From: Amanita rubescens
Lineage: Eukaryota; Basidiomycota; Agaricomycetes; Agaricales; Amanitaceae
NCBI GenBank assembly: GCA_015039365.1
Contig: WION01000145.1
Span: 62,001-126,000, forward strand
DNA: 64,000 nt
Reading direction: 5' to 3'
A program made the position numbers and the translations under genes. This document shows, one piece after another, positions 1-9,240 of the stretch (position 1 is its first letter; each line of letters opens with the position of its first letter). Under the pieces are notes generated by a model, which saw nothing but the letters and a program-made list of their open reading frames with translations, made no database searches and was not told the DNA's origin.

Positions 1-828
1 ATACAGGTTACTCCGCAGCAAACGCCCAACTTCTGACGATCCCCCCTTTTGTCGCCGGATGCATGATAACCATCTCAGGTAGACCCACCATATTGGCAAA
101 CGCACTCATCCTTACACCGATTTGATGTAGTTGGTTATTTCTCCGACAAATACAACATCCGAGGTCCATTCATCATAGGAGGATGCATCGTCTCACTGGT
201 CGGATATATTGTACTTATCACAGAGACAAGGCCAGGCCCAGGATATGCTGGTAGCGTCATTGCTGCTATAGGCGTATTCCCTACAATCGCTATTAGCTTA
301 GCTTGGGCGGGCTCCACTGCAGGCGGCGATGTTAGAAAAGGTGCGTCCTGATGTCTGTTCTTTACCGTTCGACTTAAACGACAATACAAGGTGTGACTTT
401 TGCTATCGTCATCGGTTTGGGAAATCTCGGAGGGTAAGAAGTTCTTCCCTGTCCCGAGCAGATGTTATTGATTTTCTTTACAGTATATGCTCGTCCTTTA
501 TATATCTGAAACCACGCCGCTTCTTCGTGGGTCATGGTGTTTGCATCGCCCTATTAACCTTGGCGTAAGCTTCATTTCTAGTTGACGCAGAAAAGAGTTA
601 AATCTTCTTTTTTTTTTTCACAGTATATTCGTTACACTATTTATCATGTGGGATTTCCGTAGAGTGAACAAGGAAAGGGAAGCCTATTGTGCTGCCAAAG
701 GGCTTGACGAAAGCCGAAGAGATGAATTTGCGCAGCTTGGCAGTGACAGTCCACTGTTCCGGTACGTTTTTCATACATTGCTTGAACCCTTCCTGTCTCT
801 GAAGTCCCTCCCAAGATTCACACTGTAA
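1..828 (+). CDS. Dal5-type MFS permease, 3' part (cut by window edge)
   Basis: This is the C-terminal half of a major facilitator permease of the Dal5/Tna1 anion:cation symporter family, which imports small organic acids or vitamins across the plasma membrane. The start lies outside the window. Readable segments are a YSAANAQLL helix start, then GPFIIGG and ITETRPGPGY, and later AWAGSTAGGDVRKG, the typical loop and helix 10-11 region. Several 50-60 nt introns split it. The last intron (762-815) divides the final Arg codon, and the protein ends SPLFRFTL with the stop at 826-828. The gene at 3819-6296 has the same terminal intron and the same RFTL ending, so the two are recent paralogues. The substrate cannot be told from sequence. 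Confidence 0.85.
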
Positions 829-987
829 GGGAGTGCACTATGACTCAGGATGATATTAGCCACCGTATTTTACTACATCATGCCTTGTAACGAATACTTT
901 ATTGAATATAAGAGACTGCGAACAGTGGACGTTGCAGGTTTTCCGAAACTACCGATCATCTGCGCCGAATCGGGAACTCCCATCATT

Positions 988-1662
988 ATGTTGAACGTCG
1001 CCACGCGCACTCTTTTCAGTTCAACTCGCTCCGCTGTCGCTGCAAGTCGCAGTTCTTTGAACTACGTATCTCGGTCAGTCGTCACCCTCAAGGAAGTCAA
1101 GGTACGGCATCTACTCATGTCCAACTGGGTTTCGAGGAATAAATGCGCTCTCTATTTTGTACCAGTACACGGCCACCGCTACTGCATCTGGACAAGGTCG
1201 AAGTGGTCAAGTCGAATCCAATGGGCTCAAGTTGAACCTTGCGACTCCCAAGGAAATGGGAGGACCAGGAAATGGAGAAAATCCTGAACAATTATTCGCT
1301 ATGGGCTATGCGGGTAAGATTCAAACTTTCAGCTCGCAATGCTCATATATGCTCCGTCCATTATCATAAGGTTGTCTCCTTGGCGCTATTCAGCTCGTAG
1401 CAAGACAGCAAGGAAAGAAAGAAATGGCAGATAGGGCTGTAGTCCATACTAACGTCTCTCTTGGTACACCTAACGAACTTCCCGGATTTGGCCTGGCCGT
1501 GGACATTAAGGTCGAGGGTGTCGACGACGAAGTGTTGAAAGCGGGACATGAGGTGTGTATCCCCACATAAACCAAAAATGTCCGGCTCATTGAACGACCC
1601 AGTTCTGCCCATACAGCCGTGCCTTGACTCGTGGAGTAGTTGTCAACGTCTCCAAAGCATGA
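988..1662 (+). CDS. Organic hydroperoxide reductase (Ohr/OsmC family)
   Basis: Four exons (988-1101, 1166-1313, 1371-1552, 1603-1662) give 167 residues. Ohr proteins reduce organic and fatty-acid hydroperoxides with a pair of active-site cysteines. Both are visible: one in GYAGCLLGA, the other in FCPYSRAL near the C-terminus. The motifs YTATATASGQGRSGQ and LNLATPKEMGGPG are the usual Ohr N-terminal strands. The first 38 residues are rich in Arg, Ser and Ala and lack acidic residues until the end, which suggests a mitochondrial presequence; that part is inference. The start at 988 is the ATG in phase with exon 2. The gene lies between two MFS genes and runs in the same direction. A bacterial-type domain is common in fungi, so it is not in itself a sign of recent transfer. 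Confidence 0.92.
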
Positions 1663-1874
1663 AATATGTACAGAAAAGCTCAATGTTTACAACATTATAT
1701 TTGAATCCATCAAGGCTGAGAAACTGTCATTCACAGTTATCCAACCGGGTTTATTAATCCTTGCCCAACCTGGCAGTGCGAATAACTGACATGCTAACTA
1801 TACAGTCAAAGAGAGATCTCCTTCGCTCCTGCTGCAGTTGATTCATTGAAGCTAGTCCCCCAATTTGCATTCGC

Positions 1875-3165
1875 TTAAACAACGGATTCTGGTTCTGGTC
1901 CGAGATAGCCTGCGTAGAAAGCTAAGCCAAAAGCGATTATTAGCATTCATGTTACCGACAAAAGCACGGAAATGGGCAGAATGAGACGAACAGGAAGAAA
2001 TTCACCTCCTGGAATCAAAGCTGCGGCATACATCGCCTTGTTAATGGGTCGGAGGTCGTCATCTAACACGACTCCCATGCACGTGGTGACCTCCATGTGA
2101 GGAACCCATTGATTGATAACAGCGTCCGCGAATTTCCCCAGATTGATGGTACGCCCTTTGACCTGAACTTCCTCGGTATAGCAATGGATTCCAAGACAAG
2201 TTCCGAATTCACGGAATGCGAGGCGGTATTTAATATTATGTTCCATGTAACGGTTTATCGCGAAGAGATAATCTATGCAGCGTGCCAGGTTTACAGCATT
2301 ACATATGGTGCAAGGTAGAACACATACAGGTTTGCTCAAAGCATTTCTCCGCCAAGTCCAAGGCCCAACTCTCCTTGTCATAGAACCAGTGAGCAGTCCA
2401 GAGAGTCATTCCCAGGTCAAGGGGATCACTGGAGACAAAATGTTCTCCCTTCCGTTTGATCACGCGCTTATAATCCTTTATTTCTTCTTCCAGGACTTTT
2501 TCTTCATTATGCCGCATTGAGAATGCCTGTAGGAGACGGAAGATGACGAAACCATCGATAGGATCGAGGTTACCCTCCGAGGACACAAGTTGCTCGGAAA
2601 GATCTACAGACATCTTCCATACCATCCTTGGACGTGAGGATGTCCGATGAACAAAGAAATGGGGATGAATAGCCTTCGCTAGGGCAACGGCTTGCGAATT
2701 GTATGTCGGGTCGCCCGTCGCCATCGACATGCGATTCAAAGCGAACATCCATAGGGTGAGGTAGTGATGGTACTGACCGTCGCCGTCTGGACCACATTCA
2801 TCTACCTTGCCGATACGGAGGCCGCCGCCAAGCGGATTCTCGTCTGTCGCTCTCGGGAGACGCGACATACCATCGCGAGTGCGACCGAGGATGTTATGCA
2901 CGGTCTCGATAAGGCGCCCAGCCAATGTCAAATATTTTCCATCTCTGGGATTGTCGCCTGTTATCCTTGCGTATTCCTGATACTCCTGATGCAATGTGAT
3001 AAAGTTAATGACGCCGAAAGCATCAGTCCAAAGATATCGACCATGATGGCCGCCGGATCGAGGGGGAGGGATCCAAGTGCTCGGATTGGCAATGGTAGAG
3101 AGGTTCCCGTAGAGGGACTCCATTGCTTGCTGAAAGCGATTGAGGCGTGCTGCCGCGCTGGCCAT
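1875..3165 (-). CDS. Uncharacterised fungal protein, possible (alpha/alpha)6-type fold
   Basis: One long exon (3165 to about 2328) and two short 3' exons encode roughly 410 residues. Minus-strand introns of 55 nt (near 2274-2328) and about 87 nt (near 1914-2001) both keep the phase, and the protein ends GYLGPEPESVV with the stop at 1875-1877. Recurrent helical motifs are GRYLWTDAFGVINF, DECGPDGDGQYHHYL, DPIDGFVIFRLLQAF and DLGMTLWTAHWFYDKES. Paired Trp/His-rich helices of this kind resemble six-hairpin glycosidase-like proteins, but I see no catalytic signature, so function is open. No signal peptide is visible after the ATG at 3165. The gene is convergent with the Ohr gene; their stops are about 210 bp apart. 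Confidence 0.8.
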
Positions 3166-3818
3166 GGCTGCGTTGGAGACTGCGACTGCCTATGACGTCA
3201 CTCACTCATATTTACAGCGCGAGGACAGATCACTTTCAGTACTAGCATAGAAGTGACGCCCATGCATTCATCTATGCAATCGATGGTGTCTTGCACAGAA
3301 ATGGTTCCAGGGACATATGCTGGGCGCTGATATGGTGATCAACATCGATGGCTATATTGGTGCTAGATCCGGGGGTCGAGGGAATTGGGCTTTAGGCGGC
3401 GGAGGAATTGGTCAAGTGAGTCGTAGTCATAAAAAGTGTTGTCGTAGTAACTAGCAAAATTCATAAGGCACCAACTTGTGTTCAAAGCGCAGGTCATATC
3501 CCTCAAGTCCGCTCTTTGACACAGGAAGGTTGAATAAGTTTTACGGCTTAGAGGCAAAGCCTGCGCGCCGCATGTTCGTTACTTACGAACATCAGGTCCA
3601 GCCAACGCTCACCGGAGTTTTAAACTGACTAGCCTAACGTTTAACGTTTAACGTCCACTCACGACATCCATACGATACAATGGCTAATTTGACCTCGCTC
3701 TATAACCGTCAAGGAGCTCCTGTTTGATAGGTCTGTCAAAGGATAGATTACGGGAAGCAATGGAACATTTATATATGGACGCCACTGGCACTGGTAGACT
3801 TCTGTCGACCTCTACAGC
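3166..3818. other. Intergenic region upstream of the second MFS permease
   Basis: This 650-bp gap separates two divergent genes, so it must hold both promoters. It contains three copies of a TTTAACGT-like motif close together near 3630-3655 and a short upstream ORF at its right end (listed separately). Open frames on either strand are short and show no family motif. Confidence 0.5.
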
Positions 3819-3822
3819 ATGA
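3760..3822 (+). promoter_or_regulatory. Upstream ORF overlapping the MFS start codon
   Basis: An ATG at 3760 opens a 20-codon frame whose TGA (3820-3822) overlaps the main ATG (3819-3821) as ATGA. This geometry is known to allow termination-reinitiation coupling or to dampen translation. Whether the leader is transcribed from upstream of 3760 cannot be seen from sequence. Confidence 0.45.
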
Positions 3823-6296
3823 CTTCCAACGAGCCTCTGAAAACGAAAAACTCCTTTGAACACGATACTGGAGACCATGACAAAGACCTAACTATCACGA
3901 TATCTGAAACGGAGCGCCGGCGTTTGCTGCGTAAAATCGATATCCATCTTTTACCTTTAATCTCAGTGTTGGATCTGCTGTCCTTCCTGTGAGCGCTCAC
4001 AGGATGGATTTGAAATTCTCTGACACTTTCCCGAATTGAAAGCGACCGCAGTAGTATTGGTGTGCACGCCAATTCTAGGACATAGAAAATATCTAATCAG
4101 TTTATTCCAGGAAACGCAAGAATAGCCGGAATGGTTCGGGATGCTCATCTCACAGGACTTAAATTTAACATTGTATGCCTGTGATTTATTCGCTAGATAC
4201 TGGTTCTGATTTTCAAAGGTCGCAGCTGGCTTCTTTGTAAGATTAGCTTGTGCCTTTTTCGGCTTTAACACGCTCACCATTGTCTCCCAGGTAACATACG
4301 CTCTAGGGGATGTGCCTTCGTAAGAGCACGGCGACAACATCCTTGCAGTGTGCATTAAGCTGACACTTTCTAGGAACATCATCTTGAAGCTTGTTAGGCC
4401 CTCACGATGGCGTAGGTCCGATATGGCGTCATTAACCGCTAACTCATATGTTTATTTCTAGTACCATCCCTCATGGTTACTTGGGGTATGGCTAATCTGA
4501 AAACGGTCTATACGAATTGATTAAGAATTCGCTCAGGCATTATCATGACCCTGATGTGCCTATGTAAAACATTTCAAGGTCTTCTAATGTATGTAATCAA
4601 TTTTTACACGTGGATTGTAACTTGAATAAATCTACTCAGTGCTCGCATATTTCTTGGCCTTGTTGAAGCTGGCGTTTTCCCTGGTGTAAGGCTTCACTGG
4701 CGATATTTTTTGTCTATAATTGACATGTGCAGGTTACATACTACTTGTCTTTATGGTTCAGAAGACGAGATATAGCATTAAGGATTGCGTTATTTTTCTC
4801 ATCAGTCACAGTCGCAGGTAAATATGTTTCGTATGGTGCATGATAAATTTGATATTCTCCCGAGGTGCTTTCGGTGGTATTCTAGCGTGAGTGGAATTGT
4901 CCTGTGTTTTAATCGGGTTCATTAACTCGTCGTAGTTATGGAATTGAACGTATGGAAGGTATTGGCGGTCTTCACGGATGGCAGTGGATAGTATGTTTGT
5001 TTCGTACCAATGTGCTATATTTCATTAATTCCCCATCCAGTTCTGTCTCGAGGGCTTAGGTATGTTTTTGACTAGACATCACCCAATCTCTCTCCTAACT
5101 TTAGCATCAGCGACGATTGTTGTAGGCATTCTTTCCTACTTCTTTATATATGACGTTAGTTTGATTATATCCACCTATTAAATCAGCACCCTAACGGCCA
5201 TTCATAGTACCCAGAAACAGCAACCTTCCTTACGGAACATGAGAGACAGGTTGTCATCCAAATGGTCAAAGAGGACAGACTGGGTCTTGCAACTCACTAC
5301 GATACAAAATTTGTCTGGCAAGCTTTGCTGGACTACAAATCCTATATCCAGGCTTTGATTTATATGTGCTTCCTTATTGCCGGCTATTCCATTGTGTTAT
5401 TTCTCCCCACCATCATCAATTCGTTGGGCAAGTGAAAGTAATACCTGGTCCATCATAGATCTCACATGTTTTGTGCAGGTTATTCTGCGGCCAATGCTCA
5501 ACTTTTATCAATTCCCCCGTATGTTGTGGCATGCATTTTCACAATCTCGAGTAGGTCCATCACGCCGTGACGCAGGCAGATTTTGACAGTAACCCAACAG
5601 CTGGATATATCTCTGACAAACTCAACTTGCGTGGTCCATTCCTCGTCGGGGGAGGTGTCGTTGCGATTGTCGGATACATCATCCTTATTACAGAGAAAAG
5701 GCCAGGGGTAGCTTATGTCGGTACCATCATCGCCGCCGCCGGTATTTTCCCTACTATTGCAGTCAACCTGGCTTGGGCGGGCTCTGCTGCAGGTGGCGAT
5801 GTTAGGAAAGGTGCGTCGTCAGTTCTTTCACTATGTCCAAGGTTTATAGGACGTGTAAAGGAGTGACTTTTGCTGTGGTTATTGGCCTTGGAAATTTTGG
5901 AGGGTGAGATAACCCTTTCCACAGTTGAACACCGTTAATCCAATATATATATATATATATATAGCGTCTGTTCGTCTTTCATCTATCTGGAGCCATCCCG
6001 TTTCTTTGTGGGGCATGGTACTAACATCGCGCTGTTAGCATTATCGTAAGTCTGATCTCCCATCGTTGTGGAAAAGAAATATCATCTTTATCATAGCATT
6101 TTCCTCTCGCTGTTTATGATGTGGGATTTCCGGAGACTGAACAGGGCTAAAGAAGCCTACTGCATTGCTCAGGGCCTTGATGACAATCGAAGGGGTGAAT
6201 TTGCAGAGCTTGGAAGCGAAAGTCCACTATTCAGGTAGGCGGCATAATTGGTCGCATGTCGCGTCTCTAAGCAGCCTTTAAAGATTTACACTTTAA
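3819..6296 (+). CDS. Dal5-type MFS permease, complete paralogue
   Basis: A full-length 12-helix permease of about 500 residues, cut into at least fifteen exons. It begins MTSNEPLKTK and carries the family signature RRLLRKIDIHLLPLI, then DRSSIGNARIAG, DVPSNIILKL, SARIFLGLVEAG and FPGVTYYLSLWF, ending SPLFRFTL. The DRSSIG motif is encoded by a 17-nt exon at 4043-4059, between exon 1 (3819-3988) and exon 3 (4111-4172). The terminal intron (6236-6283) splits the last Arg codon, exactly as in the partial copy at 1-828. Known members import allantoate, nicotinate, biotin or pantothenate; which applies here is unknown. A uORF overlaps the start. No frame breaks were seen in the exons read. Confidence 0.9.
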
Positions 6297-6723
6297 AATA
6301 TTTCATGTTCGTGACGGTGTTAGCACGAGGAGCAGTAGCGCACTCTTCAGGGTGTAGTTATCTGGTCACGATCGCCAGAATGGACTACGACGTTCGACGT
6401 TACTGTGATAAGATTGGTTTCAACGTCATGTGTGATAATGATAAGATTATTCTAACGTCGAGTGAATTTGTTGAGGTGCTGCGGGCACTGGAACAAGCTA
6501 TTTTTATCGCACGCCACAATGCACCAGGATCGGAAGGCGGGTCTGCGGAGGTCTGCGGACGCACAGCTTCCTGGGCGGCAGACGTCACTATTCCCTTCCT
6601 TGGCATGGCTCCAAGTCAAAGTATAAAGTAGCCAGCTATGGCCTCCACCTGAGGCTGCATTCCATTCCTTCCCGCCACCTCGACTCATTTCCAGCCAGCT
6701 ATTTACCTTAATACCTCCTAGAA
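6297..6723. other. Intergenic region before the PalI-like gene
   Basis: It holds a 108-codon open frame from an ATG at 6305 with several Cys residues but no recognisable motif, and I do not call it a gene. The last 100 bases are pyrimidine-rich, as expected of a promoter and leader for the gene starting at 6724. Confidence 0.4.
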
Positions 6724-7469
6724 ATGCCGGTCGGCCAAGCTATACCAGGTGCATTCCTCTGTCTCTCGGCTGCTGTTCTGCTCGTCTTTGTGCGCGTCAA
6801 TTTCATCTATTAGGTTCGATCTTATCTGCTTACACGTCCCCGTCACAGGCCTCCGTCTCCTCACCAACATGGGAGAAGATATCTTTTCTCGACGTTAGCT
6901 CCAGATCAAGGACCACACATTTCGGTGTCTTTGGGTACACGGGCAGCAAAGCAAGCATCGGATACCACTTCAATGTACCCAGAAATTTCGAGTAAGTACT
7001 GAACCCCTGACTCTCAACACGACTCTCAGCCCTTCCTCCCACAGCTCTTCCCAACTCGAATCGACCGTCATATATAACCTCACAAAGACGCTCATTTTGC
7101 ATCCGATTGGTGCGTTTATTCTTGTATCTTTTACCCCTCTCCATTGTTTCTCACGCGGGGTATTTAGCGGCTGGCTTAGCCGGGATTGCATTTTTGTTCG
7201 GTCTATGTGGCATGGCACACCAACGCTCCGGAACGGTGTTCATGACCCTTGTGACTGGACTTGCGGCGATTACGACGTTAGTAGCATGGATAATTGACAT
7301 GTCCTTATTCGGAGTCGCACGCACGCAATTCAGAAATCAAGGCTACTCCGCTCAGTACGGAAATGCAAACTGGCTCACGCTCGGAGCTCTAATTGCACTC
7401 TTGCTCGGATTCGTCGCTTCTACCGTCGGCATATTCGGCAGGTATAAGAGGCGAGATCACAACTATTGA
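6724..7469 (+). CDS. PalI/Rim9-Sur7-like four-helix membrane protein
   Basis: Four exons (6724-6789, 6849-6991, 7045-7109, 7168-7469) give 191 residues. The order is: a first transmembrane helix (about residues 9-24, LCLSAAVLLVF), an extracellular loop with PTWEKISFLDVSSRS and FGVFGYTGSKASIGYHF, then three helices (AAGLAGIAFLFGLCG; a second around TLVTGLAAITTLVAWII; a third around GALIALLLGFVAST), and a short basic tail ending KRRDHNY. This topology is that of the SUR7/PalI family, which includes the Rim9/PalI component of ambient-pH sensing and eisosome proteins. The assignment to pH sensing specifically is inference. The gene is convergent with the dioxygenase gene downstream. Confidence 0.88.
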
Positions 7470-7605
7470 TGATATTGCACGAACGCGAACGCGAACGCAC
7501 TTTGGACAATGTAATGATTTGTTGTATGCTACTTCTACGACTGTTACACTTCTGTATTTCATTTATTAATATACCCAAAATATGGACGGAGGCGCATTCC
7601 AATGG

Positions 7606-8964
7606 TCATGAACTCTCGACTGGAAGAACATGCGAAAATGGCATGGCTTCCGTCGGCTGCAGCCAGTTCTTTGAATCGTACATTGCATGCGGTGGGGAGT
7701 CAATCATATGGAAAGTATACGCAAAACGAGTCTGCTGGCTCGTGTTCCTCTCTGACTTGTGCAAGACAGAGCCATGAATCAGCACGAGGTCACCTTATTC
7801 CAAGGATCCACATGTCAGTAGCACCACTCTGGGAGGACACACGTACCCGGCTCGCATACCTCGAGAACGTACCTGCCCCTATCCACCCGAGCTTCGCTCT
7901 CAGCGTCTTCCGGGATTAGCCGCTCGAATCCGGTCCCACCGGTCGGAAGTCTGACAAATCGCTTCGCGATAGGAGTGGTAAGGTGCGATCCTGGGAGAAA
8001 GGAAAGTGCGCCGTTCTCGGACGTGCATTTTTCTAGTGCTATCCAGAATCCGAGCGCGGATGGTGGATCGGTGTACTGTGATGTGTGAGATAAGACAAGT
8101 GCGCAGCTGAGGAGCGCGCTTACCAGGAATGTTCTGTGAAAGTTCAACGTTCACGCATGACGACGATGATTAGGAACGGATCGAACAAAAATTTTAAAAA
8201 AGGCACGCAACGAATCGTTATGTTCTGGAACTATATAATTACGGTATTCAGTTCACTCATAAAGGAGACACTAGCTACTTGCCTTCGCCGCCAATCTCCG
8301 GCTGTTTCGTTATGATCATCGACTGCAGTGCTAATCAAATAGATATACGACATAACAAAACAAAAAACATGTAATGAGTTGCGCGACGCTCACCAACTGG
8401 GTCACGATGAAAGTTGAGATCACGAACGAGTTGCCTCAGGCGTTCATTCTCCAACGTCACTTTACGAAAAGCGGGATCTAGTTCATGTAGCGCTGCAGCC
8501 CATAAGGCCACGACAGTAGTACACAAATGAAAGAAGCGCACCATGCCCAATCTTATTGACAGCCCTCTCCTTGGGTCTGGTTAACTTTCCAGTCGAGTCG
8601 AGCGCATCCTCTTCCAAGAAAAATCGACTGTAACCGCCAAAAACAGTGAGATCGTAAGAACAAGTTGTTCAAGAAGGCATGCGCACATCTTATCACCGGA
8701 CGTTAGAAAGTACTCATCTCCAACATGATTATCGTCGCCGGTCGTAAACTTGGTCTACTTATCGTCGCATGCGCCGTCTATGCATTTATACAACAATTTA
8801 CGTACCAACGGATGGTCATTGATATCAAACCCGTCCAACAGCTGTTTCGCGCGAGCCAACAGCGTCGCGGTCTCGTCGCCTGTTAGAAACCCAGGGACGA
8901 TGAGGTATCTGAGCATGTGCGCGTTAAAGTGAGGATACCGCGAGGTAGAGCAAGACATGCCCAT
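7606..8964 (-). CDS. Phytanoyl-CoA dioxygenase (PhyH) family protein
   Basis: Fe(II)/2-oxoglutarate-dependent hydroxylase related to PHYHD1. Segments in order: FLTGDETATLLARAKQLLDGF, TSGDKIRFFLEEDAL, AVNKIGHALHELDPAF, LQSMIITKQPEIGGE, VPEHNDSTFLYTDPPSA, FWIALEKCTSENGALSFLPGSH, then GDLVLIHGSVLHKS and TRFAYTFHMID. The iron ligands are the H-x-D of EHND and the His of VLHKS; the Arg of TRFAYTF would bind 2-oxoglutarate. The H-x-D sits on a 19-nt exon (8230 down to 8212), preceded by an intron with a GC donor (GAAG|GCAAGT, at 8282). With these joins no stop remains and the fold is complete. The start is either the ATG at 8964 or an in-frame Met 16 codons later (MLRYLIVPGF). About 300 residues. 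Confidence 0.88.
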
Positions 8965-9240
8965 CGTTGTAAAACTACAGACGGCGATTGAATGTGAGGG
9001 CTATGATCCCGAGGAAGGGCTGTCGCACCTGGTATACTTGTTCTTTTGTGAGTTGCATGTCGGAGTTAATAGGATGAATAGGTCCTGACTGACATTGCTC
9101 ATTATATTACAGAACAAACACAGGTTAAATCGACAACTTGCACGAAAGCAATGCTACTACAAATGACTAATGCAGACAAACATGGGGGACGAATGCAAGG
9201 TATAGATATGTACAACGAGAAGGGGGTACAGAAAAACAAG

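Noticed and set aside
1364..1757. Several long minus and plus frames overlapping the Ohr gene.
   Set aside because: All are shadows of the Ohr exons, which carry the family motifs and both catalytic cysteines.
6305..6631. 108-codon Cys-containing frame after the MFS gene.
   Set aside because: No motif, no splice context, lies in a 3' flank; treated as chance.
8101..8300. PhyH gene first read as lacking its H-x-D iron site and therefore a pseudogene.
   Set aside because: A GC-AG intron plus a 19-nt exon supplies EHND in the right place and phase.
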